From NCBI RefSeq assembly GCF_000244755.1, contig NZ_AHOO02000006.1, positions 248,001 to 312,000 on the forward strand: a stretch of 64,000 nucleotides of DNA. Direction: 5' to 3'. Origin of the DNA: Leptospira licerasiae serovar Varillal str. VAR 010 (GTDB lineage Bacteria; Spirochaetota; Leptospiria; Leptospirales; Leptospiraceae). The stretch's first letter is position 1. Each line of letters starts with the position of its first letter. Both the position numbers and the translations under genes were made by a program. The notes beneath the pieces are model-generated. The model was not told the origin of the DNA. It saw only the letters and a program-made list of their open reading frames with translations, and made no database searches. Positions 1 through 8,107 of this stretch are shown here, piece by piece.

Positions 1-159
1 CGCCCAGATCTCTTCAGGATCATGTTCCACCCAACCCGGTTTTGGAAAGTATTGTTTAAATTCGGAATAAGCGCTTGAGATCACTGCCCCGGATTTACTA
101 AAACAAAAAGTACGTATACCTGTGGTACCGGCATCTATTCCGATGATATATTCACTCAT
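1..159 (-). CDS. glpK: Glycerol kinase, N-terminal part (truncated by window edge)
   Basis: Only the first 53 codons are in the window; the rest lies beyond position 1. The visible N-terminus has the FGGY-kinase phosphate-1 loop (IGIDAGTTGIRTFCF) and the segment YFPKPGWVEHDPEEIW, which is typical of glycerol kinases. The family phosphorylates glycerol to sn-glycerol-3-phosphate with ATP in the cytoplasm. The start is ATG at 159, 31 bp downstream of the next minus-strand gene, so the two may be co-transcribed. Another FGGY sugar kinase is possible, but the PGWVEHDPEEIW block favours GlpK. Confidence 0.85.
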   Translation of the reverse strand, partial: MSEYIIGIDAGTTGIRTFCFSKSGAVISSAYSEFKQYFPKPGWVEHDPEEIWA

Positions 160-190
160 TCGATTACTCCCTGATCGATTGAATTAAAGA

Positions 191-1147
191 TTAAATTTGG
201 ATTTCCAGACCTTCTCTTGCCATGATGATCTCCAATTGGTTATCCGGATCAAACATTTCTTTGTATTTAATCGCACGCAGATATACCGCATCCAATTTTT
301 CGTCATCATAAGAAGGATCATGGTGAAACATTACTAATTTTTTGACATTTGCCCTAAGGGCAATGTCAGTCGCCATGGAAGCAGTGCTATGCCCCCAATC
401 GATTTTCTGCAAGGATTCTTCGAAGGTATATTGCGTATCGAATACTAGAACGTCAGCTCCTCTGAAATAGTTCAGGTAATCCTCTATATTTTCCATTTCG
501 TCCAAATTGAATTCAGCGTCGGATGCAAAGATGAGCGCTTTACCGTCTTCCTCAAATCTATAGGAAAAACTTCCGCCGGGATGGCGAACCGCTTTAGAAA
601 TGGAGGTAATGGAATCGGTGACTCTGAAAGCCCTACCTTCCGGAACATGACGAAAAGTTTTTTCGGCCTGGAAACCGTCGAACGGAACCGGGAAATGAGT
701 GAAAGTGTGCTGGTATCTCAATCTTTCTTCTAAATTTTCTACAGAACTTACGAATTCGAATTTATTGCCCGGAGTATACAAAGGAACGAAGAATGGAATT
801 CCTTGGATATGGTCCCAATGAGTATGAGTGAAGATCCAAACCGCCTTTCCTTTTCCGGAACCGTAACCTTCGTGTAAGATGGAGTTACCCAGTTCCCTGA
901 GTCCTGTACCTCCGTCTATAATGACAAGTTGATCTTCTTTATCCCGGATCTCTATGCAGGTAGTATTCCCGCCGTAGGTGCTCCAATTGGAGAGGGCTAA
1001 GGAGTCTAAAAAATCCTCGATCGCCTCCGGACTTTGCAGGTCGGACGGAGATGCCAAGCTTAGTATCCTTAGAATTTTAGATCGAATCAGGTCTCCCTGA
1101 ACGGGGGAAGAAATGGAGCCCCGCACTCCCCAGAATTTGATCCGCAT
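191..1147 (-). CDS. MBL-fold metal-dependent hydrolase (cyclic-phosphodiesterase-like)
   Basis: A 318-residue metallo-beta-lactamase-fold protein beginning MRIKFWGVRGSISSP, the usual start of the cAMP phosphodiesterase class II / PhnP-like branch. The zinc-binding motif HTHWDH lies at residues 108-113. Later metal ligands are in the FASDAEFN and GHSTASM segments, and a terminal HHDPSYDD segment follows. No signal peptide is visible, so it is probably cytoplasmic. Substrate cannot be read from sequence; phosphodiesterase-type hydrolysis is the family expectation. It diverges from the STAS gene at 1372 across about 220 bp. Confidence 0.8.
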   Translation of the reverse strand: MRIKFWGVRGSISSPVQGDLIRSKILRILSLASPSDLQSPEAIEDFLDSLALSNWSTYGGNTTCIEIRDKEDQLVIIDGGTGLRELGNSILHEGYGSGKGKAVWIFTHTHWDHIQGIPFFVPLYTPGNKFEFVSSVENLEERLRYQHTFTHFPVPFDGFQAEKTFRHVPEGRAFRVTDSITSISKAVRHPGGSFSYRFEEDGKALIFASDAEFNLDEMENIEDYLNYFRGADVLVFDTQYTFEESLQKIDWGHSTASMATDIALRANVKKLVMFHHDPSYDDEKLDAVYLRAIKYKEMFDPDNQLEIIMAREGLEIQI

Positions 1148-1371
1148 ACAGTCTTAAATATCGTCCGAAACCGCTCGTTCCGCGACAAAATCGAGCACTT
1201 AGTTTTCCCGAATCAGTAGTTTTTGCGAGCTATTTCTTATTTTATTTGAAATAGATTTAGATGGGTTTTCGTTCCAAAAAAGAGTTTACCTCCTCTTTGC
1301 CGCAAATTAGTCTAATGGATCGGGTTCCCTCCCGGTTTAGAAATTAATTCCGGATTTCTTTCGGAGATTCG

Positions 1372-1737
1372 TTGTTTTCTTGGCCCGAGGATAGTCAGAG
1401 AAATAGAGATCGGAGCCACTCATTGGAAGGTTTTCAAACAGACGTATCCCTGGAACAAGGGTCTTGTGTAGTTAAGATCCAAGGGAATGTAAGTCTAAAG
1501 AACGCATTTGCGTTAAAAGAACTCATCATTCGCCAGTTTGACGAGGGGCATAAGGATATCATCCTGGACTTCGACGGCGATGTGTATTTGGACTCGTCCG
1601 GGATCGGGGCAATCTTCAATACCCAAAAGTATGTCACAGAAAGACATGGGCATCTGAAACTCAGAAATTTAAGTAGAGATGTGATGACTATTTTAAGGAT
1701 TGCGAATCTAGACAAACACTTAGACATTATCCAATAA
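1372..1737 (+). CDS. STAS-domain anti-sigma factor antagonist
   Basis: A 121-residue single STAS domain of the SpoIIAA/RsbV type. The conserved phosphorylatable site is DSSG at residues 74-77, after the strand ILDFDGDVYL. In this family the unphosphorylated antagonist binds a kinase/anti-sigma partner and frees a sigma factor; phosphorylation at the serine switches it off. The start is a TTG at 1372 with GGAG at 1363-1366. About 20 extra N-terminal residues precede the domain. No partner kinase is adjacent, and a metal hydrolase gene follows after 27 bp on the same strand. Confidence 0.85.
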   Translation: MFSWPEDSQRNRDRSHSLEGFQTDVSLEQGSCVVKIQGNVSLKNAFALKELIIRQFDEGHKDIILDFDGDVYLDSSGIGAIFNTQKYVTERHGHLKLRNLSRDVMTILRIANLDKHLDIIQ

Positions 1738-1764
1738 CTTTACCTTCTCACTTGTCTAAATTCC

Positions 1765-2580
1765 ATGTTGGAAGTTATCAGGATTTACACGGACAGTCCT
1801 CTTCGAAATTTTACTTACCTGGTCAGAGAACCAATTTCTCAAAAAACACTTTCTATAGACCCTTACGATCCGGACCAAATTTCTCAAGTGTTAGAGAATA
1901 AGTCCTGGAGTCTGGATTATATCCTTAATACTCACGAACATAATGACCATACCTGCGGTAACGAAGGACTTGTTTCCAAATACCAGGCTAAAGTTCTGGC
2001 GCATCCTGCCGGACTAGGAAAAATCCCTCATGCTTCTATCTCTTTAGAAGAAGGAGAAAAAATCCTAGAAAGTCCGGATGGAAATTCATACTTAAAAGTC
2101 ATCTATACCCCGGGACATACTTTTGCTCATGTATGTCTTTTACAGATAGAAAATGGATCTACATACTCGGTCTTTACTGGAGACACGATCTTTAATTCCG
2201 GAGTTGGGAATTGTTCGCGAGGCGGAGATCCTAAAACTTTGTATAAAACTGTTCTGAAGGAGTTCCAAAATCTTCCGGGAAACGTTAGACTGTATCCAGG
2301 ACATGATTATCTAAAAAACAATCTAAAATTCAGTCTTTCTATCGATCCAAAAAACGATGCCGCCGTAAAGGCTTTGACTAAAGCGGAAAGTATGAAAGCG
2401 GACCAAGAATTTTGGACCACGAACTTTTCGGAAGAAAGGACATTCAATCCATTCTTCCTTGTATTTGACCCGAAAGAAAATCTGGTCTCAGGCATTCGAA
2501 ATAAAATGCAAAATCAGTCCTTGGAGGCAGATCCTCAAACTCTGTTCATTGCGCTCAGATCTCTCCGGGATAAATGGTAG
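1765..2580 (+). CDS. MBL-fold hydrolase, glyoxalase II / persulfide dioxygenase-like
   Basis: A 271-residue metallo-beta-lactamase protein with the metal-binding motif THEHNDHTCGN (residues 56-66). Further ligands are in TPGHTFAHVCLL, FTGDTIF and YPGHDY, the order seen in hydroxyacylglutathione hydrolases and ETHE1-type persulfide dioxygenases. The C-terminal extension of about 90 residues resembles the substrate-binding helical part of glyoxalase II. A glutathione-linked substrate would fit the glutathione genes elsewhere in this window, but that is inference. It probably shares a transcript with the STAS gene 27 bp upstream. Confidence 0.78.
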   Translation: MLEVIRIYTDSPLRNFTYLVREPISQKTLSIDPYDPDQISQVLENKSWSLDYILNTHEHNDHTCGNEGLVSKYQAKVLAHPAGLGKIPHASISLEEGEKILESPDGNSYLKVIYTPGHTFAHVCLLQIENGSTYSVFTGDTIFNSGVGNCSRGGDPKTLYKTVLKEFQNLPGNVRLYPGHDYLKNNLKFSLSIDPKNDAAVKALTKAESMKADQEFWTTNFSEERTFNPFFLVFDPKENLVSGIRNKMQNQSLEADPQTLFIALRSLRDKW

Positions 2581-2649
2581 AAGATATTTTAACTTCTTCT
2601 TTTTATTTTTCCGAATTCAGTACAAACAATATCTAATATTTTATAATGG

Positions 2650-2665
2650 CGTTTTCCGGAAAACG
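2650..2665. repeat. 16-bp perfect palindrome upstream of the oxidoreductase gene
   Basis: CGTTTTCCGGAAAACG is perfectly self-complementary. It lies in the 223-bp gap before the flavoprotein gene at 2804. A second hairpin follows (GATAAAT at 2719-2725 with ATTTATC at 2733-2739). Either could be a transcription factor site or RNA structure. Neither has a T-tract, so they do not look like a simple terminator. Confidence 0.5.
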
Positions 2666-2803
2666 GACCAGGTTATTTAAGTCCGCGCAGGCGAGCTATG
2701 ACTAAGAGAGAATCCCCCGATAAATTTTTGAGATTTATCCGAGGTCTCCTGCAAAAGAATTCTTTTCGTTTAAAAGGTTCCCAATCTCCATTGAATTAAC
2801 CGC

Positions 2804-4183
2804 ATGAAAAAGTATGATATTCTCGTAATAGGCTCCGGAGGAGGAACTAAGCTAGTCACACCTCCTTCTAAACTTGGTTATAAGGTAGCAATTTTAGAAA
2901 AAGATCGTCTAGGAGGGACCTGTTTGAACAGAGGTTGTATTCCTTCTAAGATGCTCATCCATCCTGCGGAGATCTTAGTGCAAGCAAAGGAATCCTCCAA
3001 ATTTCAATTAGGAATCCCTGGCCCATTCTCCGTTGATTTTAAAACTTTAGTGGAGAGGGTTTCTGCAACGGTGGATGCGGACTCCGACAGCATTATCCCT
3101 GCTTACGAAAAGAATCCAAACATAGATTTTTATCCTCACGAAGGAAGATTCGTGGAGAATAAGGTAATCAAAGTAAACGACGAATTACTCACAGCCGACC
3201 GTATCTTTATCGCCGCGGGTTGTAGACCCTCTATTCCAGATATTCCCGGACTTGCGGGAACACCTTATATGACTAGCAGAGAAGCGCTCAGAAGGACGGA
3301 ACTTCCTAAAAAACTTTTAGTCATTGGAGGAGGCTATATAGGTTTGGAGCTCGGGTTTGCTTATTCCGCATTCGGTTCTAAAACTACTTTTATCGTCCGA
3401 AACAGAATGCTTTCTCATGAAGATAAAGATATAATAGACGGTTTCGAGAAAGCATTCGCTAAAAGGGAAGATGTTCGTCTCGGAACGGAAGTGAAGAAGG
3501 TAGACTATAAAGATGGGATCTTCCGATTAGAGTGCCAAAATTCCAAAGAAACTTATATTTTAGAAGGAGATGCTTTGTTAGTCGCAACAGGGATCAAACC
3601 GAATACGGATTGGTTGGACCTCCAACACACAGGCATCGAAACAGACCAAAAAGGTTATATCAAAACCAACGAATATTTGGAAACTACTGCGGACGGTGTT
3701 TATGCATTGGGAGATATTATTGGAAAATACTTCTTCCGACATTCCGTAAACTTTGAGGGAGAGTTCTTGTTCCAATCCTTATACGTGGACAAACATAGAA
3801 CCCCGGTCGAATATCCTCCTGTCCCCCACTCTGTGTTTACCCATCCTCAAGTAGCAGGTGTGGGTAAAACAGAACAACAATTGATGGCAGAAGGGACCGA
3901 ATACATCTCCGCAATCCATCCTTATTCCGGAAGCGCCACAGGAATGGCTAGACTATCCGAAGACCAATTCGTCAAAATACTAGTAAGTCCTAAAACGAGA
4001 AAAGTTTTAGGTGCCCATATTCTGGGAGACGAGGCTTCGAATCTCATTCATCTTTTTATACTCCTGATGACTATGGGTGGGACTCTAGAGGACTTGCTAA
4101 AGATGATTTATGTCCATCCCGCTTTGCCTGAGATCGCAAGAAACGCTGCCAGGAAAGCTAGAGAAATCTTAAGCTCTTCCTAA
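2804..4183 (+). CDS. Pyridine nucleotide-disulfide oxidoreductase (dihydrolipoyl dehydrogenase / mycothione reductase-like)
   Basis: A 459-residue class I flavin disulfide reductase. The redox-active pair is in GGTCLNRGCIPSK (C40 and C45). The NAD(P)-binding segment is VIGGGYIGLELG near residue 175, the second FAD segment is GVYALGDI near 300, and the C-terminal catalytic dyad is in HPALPE. The N-terminal FAD loop is unusual: GSGGGTKLV lacks the third glycine of GxGxxG, as in mycothione reductase relatives. The family moves electrons between NAD(P)H and a dithiol or disulfide. No 2-oxoacid dehydrogenase genes are nearby, so lipoamide is not proven as substrate. Confidence 0.82.
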   Translation: MKKYDILVIGSGGGTKLVTPPSKLGYKVAILEKDRLGGTCLNRGCIPSKMLIHPAEILVQAKESSKFQLGIPGPFSVDFKTLVERVSATVDADSDSIIPAYEKNPNIDFYPHEGRFVENKVIKVNDELLTADRIFIAAGCRPSIPDIPGLAGTPYMTSREALRRTELPKKLLVIGGGYIGLELGFAYSAFGSKTTFIVRNRMLSHEDKDIIDGFEKAFAKREDVRLGTEVKKVDYKDGIFRLECQNSKETYILEGDALLVATGIKPNTDWLDLQHTGIETDQKGYIKTNEYLETTADGVYALGDIIGKYFFRHSVNFEGEFLFQSLYVDKHRTPVEYPPVPHSVFTHPQVAGVGKTEQQLMAEGTEYISAIHPYSGSATGMARLSEDQFVKILVSPKTRKVLGAHILGDEASNLIHLFILLMTMGGTLEDLLKMIYVHPALPEIARNAARKAREILSSS

Positions 4184-4245
4184 AGCCAAAAGATTGTCGA
4201 AACAGGGCTTGTTCAAAATCATAGAATTGGAGCGGTTTTTCGGGA

Positions 4246-5163
4246 ATGAACAAAGCCTTAGAGATAAAAAATTTAGTAAAGACCTACGCCGGCGGAGTGC
4301 AGGCCTTAAAAGGGATCGATCTGACCGTGGACGAGGGCGACTTTTTTGCCCTTTTAGGTCCGAACGGTGCGGGAAAGTCCACAACGATCGGTATCTTAAG
4401 TTCCTTAGTCAATAAAACTTCGGGAGAAGTGAAAATTTACGGGGCGGATATAGACAAAGAGCTTACATTAGCGAAATCTTATATTGGCGTAGTCCCGCAA
4501 GAATTCAATTTTAATATTTTCGAAAAAGTGGAGCATATAGTCATCAACCAGGGAGGCTATTACGGTCTTTCCCGAAAAGTGGCTGTAGAAAGGACTCACA
4601 ATTATTTAAGCCAGCTCGGTCTTTACGATAAAAGAAAAGAAGGTGCAGGTAGACTTTCCGGAGGAATGAAAAGAAGGCTCATGATCGCAAGGGCCTTAGT
4701 CCATAATCCTAAAGTTTTGATCTTAGACGAACCGACCGCCGGGGTGGATATAGAGTTCAGGCGTTCTCTCTGGGATTTCTTAGTTAAACTAAACGAGTCC
4801 GGGATCACGATCATTCTCACTACTCATTACTTGGAAGAAGCTGAAAATCTTTGTAAAAAGATCGCGATCATTGACCAAGGAAAGATCGTAGAGAACACTT
4901 CCATGAAGGAACTTCTTGTAAAATTAGATTCACAAACATTCGTATTGGACCTCAAACAACCGATTTCTTCTACTATCGATCTAAACGGTTTTCATTTGAA
5001 TAAGTTGGATGATCTGACTATAGAAGTGGATGTAGGAAAGAATAATTCATTGAACGAACTCTTCCGACTTTTGGACAAAAGCGGGATACAGATATCAAGC
5101 ATGAAAAATAAATCGAATAGATTGGAGGAATTATTCTTGAAACTAGTGGAGAAAAAACTATGA
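4246..5163 (+). CDS. ABC-2 type exporter, ATP-binding subunit
   Basis: A 305-residue ATPase of the DrrA/NodI branch. The Walker A motif GPNGAGKST lies near residues 38-46, the signature LSGGMKRRL near 138, and the Walker B segment VLILDEPTAGVD near 160. The DrrA-type C-terminal domain of about 80 residues is present. It energises export by the permease encoded immediately downstream, whose start codon overlaps this gene's stop by 4 bp. Substrate (drug, lipid or polysaccharide) cannot be told. The start is ATG at 4246, with upstream GGGA in weak Shine-Dalgarno position. Confidence 0.9.
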   Translation: MNKALEIKNLVKTYAGGVQALKGIDLTVDEGDFFALLGPNGAGKSTTIGILSSLVNKTSGEVKIYGADIDKELTLAKSYIGVVPQEFNFNIFEKVEHIVINQGGYYGLSRKVAVERTHNYLSQLGLYDKRKEGAGRLSGGMKRRLMIARALVHNPKVLILDEPTAGVDIEFRRSLWDFLVKLNESGITIILTTHYLEEAENLCKKIAIIDQGKIVENTSMKELLVKLDSQTFVLDLKQPISSTIDLNGFHLNKLDDLTIEVDVGKNNSLNELFRLLDKSGIQISSMKNKSNRLEELFLKLVEKKL

Positions 5164-5933
5164 ACTTCCAAGAAAAATTCAACGCATTCTCCACAATCGT
5201 TCGAAAAGAAACGGTCCGTATCCTCAGGATTTGGATCCAAACTCTAATCCCTCCAGGCATTACGATTTCATTATACTTCTTGATCTTCGGAAAACTAGTG
5301 GGCTCTCAAATCGGAGATGTGGGAGCCCACACTTATATTCAGTTTATCGTTCCCGGTCTTGTAATGATGTCGGTTATATTAAACGCTTATAATAACGTAG
5401 TGTCTTCCTTCTTTGGAGCGAAATTCGGAAAAAATATCGAAGAGTTGCTCGTTTCCCCTACCCCTGCTTACCTTATCGTGCTTGGATATTCGATCGGGGG
5501 AGTGATCCGTGGAGTATTAGTTGGGCTTATTGTAACGTTGGTATCCCTATTCTTCACCGAATTAAAATTGTATGATGTCGGGATCGTAGTCATCACGGTA
5601 GCGCTTTCCGCATTGATGTTCTCAATGGGCGGATTTTTGAATGCACTTTACGCCAAAAAATTCGACGATGTCACCATCATTCCTACATTTATACTTACCC
5701 CTCTTACCTATTTAGGCGGAGTATTCTATTCCATCAAAATGCTTCCGGAGGGATGGCAGATCGTTTCCAAATTCAATCCCATCCTTTATATGGTGAACGC
5801 TTTCCGTTACGGATTTTTAGGAGTCAGCGATATTGATCCGTTAGAGGCGATAGGACTTTTAGTGATAGGAACTATTTTACTCTATTCGCTCTCCGTATTT
5901 TTACTTAGCCGTGGATTTGGAACAAGGACCTAA
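5160..5933 (+). CDS. ABC-2 type exporter, permease subunit
   Basis: A 257-residue inner-membrane protein with about six hydrophobic segments, typical of ABC-2 permeases such as DrrB/NodJ. A characteristic segment is the LTYLGGVFYSIKMLPEGWQ stretch, followed by NPILYMVNAFRYG. ATGA overlap with the ATPase gene indicates translational coupling and a dedicated exporter made of the two proteins. A long N-terminal amphipathic stretch before the first helix fits the family. Nothing next to it identifies the exported compound. Confidence 0.9.
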   Translation: MNFQEKFNAFSTIVRKETVRILRIWIQTLIPPGITISLYFLIFGKLVGSQIGDVGAHTYIQFIVPGLVMMSVILNAYNNVVSSFFGAKFGKNIEELLVSPTPAYLIVLGYSIGGVIRGVLVGLIVTLVSLFFTELKLYDVGIVVITVALSALMFSMGGFLNALYAKKFDDVTIIPTFILTPLTYLGGVFYSIKMLPEGWQIVSKFNPILYMVNAFRYGFLGVSDIDPLEAIGLLVIGTILLYSLSVFLLSRGFGTRT

Positions 5934-5934
5934 A

Positions 5935-6207
5935 ATGCAAGATATCTTCGTAGAAATGGAAAGACTTCTGAGAAATGGACTTTCTCCCTCGGAATTAAGA
6001 ATAGAGGATTTTTCGGAACAACATGCAGGACATTCCGGAAACCCGACTCGTAAAAAAAGAGGGACTCATATTCGAATATTCATCACTAGTCCTGAGTTCC
6101 AAGGTAAATCGCTTTTAGAACAACATCGCTCCGTTTACAGTATCATGGACCCGTTCTTAAAAGAATGGGGAGTCCACGCTCTGGAATTAAAGACGTCTAT
6201 CCCATAG
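5935..6207 (+). CDS. BolA family protein (first of two)
   Basis: A 90-residue protein with the BolA fold elements SEQHAGHSG, the strand THIRIFITSPEF, QGKSLLEQHRSVY and the terminal HALELKTS. BolA proteins bind CGFS glutaredoxins through a shared [2Fe-2S] cluster, and such a glutaredoxin is encoded at 6520. The ATG at 5935 is preferred over an in-frame GTG at 5911, which would overlap the permease gene by 23 bp and add residues not seen in the family. It follows the permease stop by one base. Confidence 0.88.
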   Translation: MQDIFVEMERLLRNGLSPSELRIEDFSEQHAGHSGNPTRKKRGTHIRIFITSPEFQGKSLLEQHRSVYSIMDPFLKEWGVHALELKTSIP

Positions 6208-6272
6208 AAAAAAGATTGTCCAGGAAGAGATTCTAAAAACTGCTGATAGTATTGGAGTCTAAGGTATAACAG

Positions 6273-6497
6273 ATGACCGTCCAAGAAATTCGGGAAAAAA
6301 TCCAATCGGGACTTCCAGGCTCGGAAGTGGAAATCCAAGATCCGTACAACGACGGAGTACATATCAAAGCGATCGTAAAGTTTTCCGGATTTGCCGGAAA
6401 GTCCATTGTGGAACAACACAGAATGGTATACGCAACATTAAAGGACGAGTTAAAAGCGGAAGTCCATGCTTTAGGATTAGAAACCAAGGTATCATAA
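6273..6497 (+). CDS. BolA/IbaG family protein (second of two)
   Basis: A 74-residue minimal BolA domain: DPYNDGVHIKAIV, then FAGKSIVEQHRMVYATL and VHALGLETK. The short N-terminus and the DG-H segment resemble the IbaG/BolA3 branch rather than the longer BolA1 branch to which the upstream gene is closer. The invariant C-terminal histidine expected to ligate a shared Fe-S cluster is present in VHALGL. It lies 65 bp after the first bolA and 22 bp before the monothiol glutaredoxin gene. Confidence 0.88.
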   Translation: MTVQEIREKIQSGLPGSEVEIQDPYNDGVHIKAIVKFSGFAGKSIVEQHRMVYATLKDELKAEVHALGLETKVS

Positions 6498-6519
6498 TTA
6501 ACATACAGGAAAAAGTATC

Positions 6520-6831
6520 ATGGATAAAGAATTACAAGATAAGATCGAAGGGTTGATCTCTTCTAAAAAAATATTTCTGTTTATGAAAGGAACTCCTGAC
6601 GCTCCTATGTGCGGCTTTTCGGCTGGAGTGACCAATGTTCTCAGAAGTTTAGGTGCGGATTATAACTCATTTAACGTTCTTTCCGACCAGACCGTTAGAG
6701 AAGGTATCAAAGAATTCGCAAACTGGCCAACTATTCCTCAGCTATACATAGACGGAGAATTCATCGGCGGTCACGATATCGTAGTGGAAATGGCAAGAAG
6801 CGGAGAACTCCAAAAAAAGATCGGCGCTTAA
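6520..6831 (+). CDS. grxD: Monothiol glutaredoxin, CGFS type (Grx4/GrxD)
   Basis: A 103-residue glutaredoxin with active site CGFS at 31-34 in the context MKGTPDAPMCGFSAG. It also has the glutathione-binding WPTIPQLYIDGEFIGGHDI segment and a normal family length. Proteins of this type carry a [2Fe-2S] cluster held by glutathione, and they deliver Fe-S or sense iron together with BolA partners, two of which are encoded just upstream. AGGA lies before the ATG. The gene order bolA-bolA-grxD-grx strongly suggests one Fe-S/thiol module. Confidence 0.95.
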   Translation: MDKELQDKIEGLISSKKIFLFMKGTPDAPMCGFSAGVTNVLRSLGADYNSFNVLSDQTVREGIKEFANWPTIPQLYIDGEFIGGHDIVVEMARSGELQKKIGA

Positions 6832-6832
6832 T

Positions 6833-7093
6833 ATGATGAAACTCTTCCAATACGATACTTGTCCTTATTGCGCTTTTGTTCGCGGCCATTTTTCTGAAAT
6901 GGGTCTTAAAGAGGGAAAGGACTACGAATTGGTGGAAGCCAGTAGAGGAACCCCGGGTAGAGAAGAGGTCCTACGCTTAGGAGGACTCTCCCAGGTCCCT
7001 TTTCTGGTAGATGGAGATATCAAAATGTACGAGTCCAGAGATATCGTGGATTATGTAAAAAGTAAGATCCAAAAATTAGGAACTGTATCCTAA
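6833..7093 (+). CDS. Dithiol glutaredoxin (CPYC)
   Basis: An 86-residue glutaredoxin / GST-N-like protein with active site CPYC at residues 10-13, cis-proline segment LSQVPFLVDGD and the C-terminal YESRDIVDYV helix that contacts glutathione. It would reduce disulfides or glutathione mixed disulfides in the cytoplasm. The start is the first of two tandem ATGs, two bases after the grxD stop. Its last codons overlap by 18 bp with the end of the convergent glutathione-ligase gene, so the 3' ends are fully interlocked. Confidence 0.9.
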   Translation: MMKLFQYDTCPYCAFVRGHFSEMGLKEGKDYELVEASRGTPGREEVLRLGGLSQVPFLVDGDIKMYESRDIVDYVKSKIQKLGTVS

Positions 7094-8107
7094 GACGTCC
7101 AGAATTTTCTCACCCACTTTTCTATTCTTTCCTAAATAGGGATAATTATGAATATATAATACAGGATTGAAGTTCAGCTCTAAGATCCTGTAATCTCCTT
7201 CCGACTCCAGATCCTTTACTATAATATCCACGCCGCAGATCTTCGCCTCGACTGCTTTGGCCGCCTGTACTGCCAACTTTTTATAAGAAGAATGTGCAAT
7301 ATCAGTTACATCTACGGAATCGCCGCCTGTGCTGATATTGGAATTTTTACGAACAAAAACTTTTTCTCCAGCATTGGGGATCGATTCCGGCATCTTGCCT
7401 GATTCCTTTAAAACGTTTAGCTCTGTATCATCCAATCGGATCTTTTCCAGAGGGGTCACATGACCTACCCCTCTTCTTGGATCCGAGTTTTTCTCTTCTA
7501 TCAGTTCTTTAATCGTTTTTTTGCCGTCACCGACTACGTTTGCCGGAATACGATTACATACGGCAACACATTCGTCCCCAATTACTAAAAACCTATATTC
7601 GTTTCCTTCCGCAAATTCCTCTACGATCGCAGTTTCAGAAAACCCAAGTGCAATTTCCAGGGCCCTCTTCCTTTCTTCATTCGAAGAAGAAGGGGGAAGA
7701 ATACTAATCCCGATCCCGAAATTGGTAGTAACAGGTTTTACAACCATCTTTCTATCCGAGTTCTTATTCAGGAATTCCAATCCGGAGTTCAAATCTGAGA
7801 CTGCCGTTCCCCTGGGGACAAGTATATTCGATTCTCCTAAAATACGCTTAGTGATCGTTTTATTTTCCATCACTAAAAAAGTCATATATGAGTCTAATTC
7901 CGTTTTGGAGGCTTCTTTTACGAGCCTTGTTATTCCCTGTCCTTTCAATCGGATAAAATGGCTGGGACGGTCTAAAACCTCCACTTCTAATCCTCGGTTG
8001 AGTGCGTCCCGGATCACGATCTGAGTGGAAATTTCCAGATCTTCGAATCCTTTTAAGATGAATTCGTTCGGATCTAATTTTTGTCCCGTTTCCAGTTTAT
8101 ACTTCAA
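7076..8107 (-). CDS. ATP-grasp ligase matching the glutathione synthetase half of GshF
   Basis: A 343-residue ATP-grasp protein. Its blocks match the C-terminal domain of the bifunctional glutathione enzyme GshF: VVKPVTTNFGIGISI, VEEFAEGNEYRFLVI, RIPANVVGDG, RKNSNISTGGDSVDVTD, KICGVDIIV and LELNFNPVLYIHNYPYLG. It should join gamma-glutamylcysteine to glycine using ATP. It begins inside the upstream gshA gene with a 4-bp ATGA overlap, so the two behave as a split GshF. It is not of the classical E. coli GshB family. A cyanophycin-synthetase-like relative is the main alternative. Confidence 0.82.
   Translation of the reverse strand: MKYKLETGQKLDPNEFILKGFEDLEISTQIVIRDALNRGLEVEVLDRPSHFIRLKGQGITRLVKEASKTELDSYMTFLVMENKTITKRILGESNILVPRGTAVSDLNSGLEFLNKNSDRKMVVKPVTTNFGIGISILPPSSSNEERKRALEIALGFSETAIVEEFAEGNEYRFLVIGDECVAVCNRIPANVVGDGKKTIKELIEEKNSDPRRGVGHVTPLEKIRLDDTELNVLKESGKMPESIPNAGEKVFVRKNSNISTGGDSVDVTDIAHSSYKKLAVQAAKAVEAKICGVDIIVKDLESEGDYRILELNFNPVLYIHNYPYLGKNRKVGEKILDVLGYSS

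Noticed and set aside
2459..2680. Open frame running past the glyoxalase-like gene into the gap
   Set aside because: It overlaps the real gene in another frame, is rich in Phe/Lys low-complexity residues and has no domain or ribosome-binding site.
7521..8024. 167-codon plus-strand open frame opposite the ATP-grasp ligase
   Set aside because: Antisense shadow; composition reflects the reverse strand of the conserved gene.
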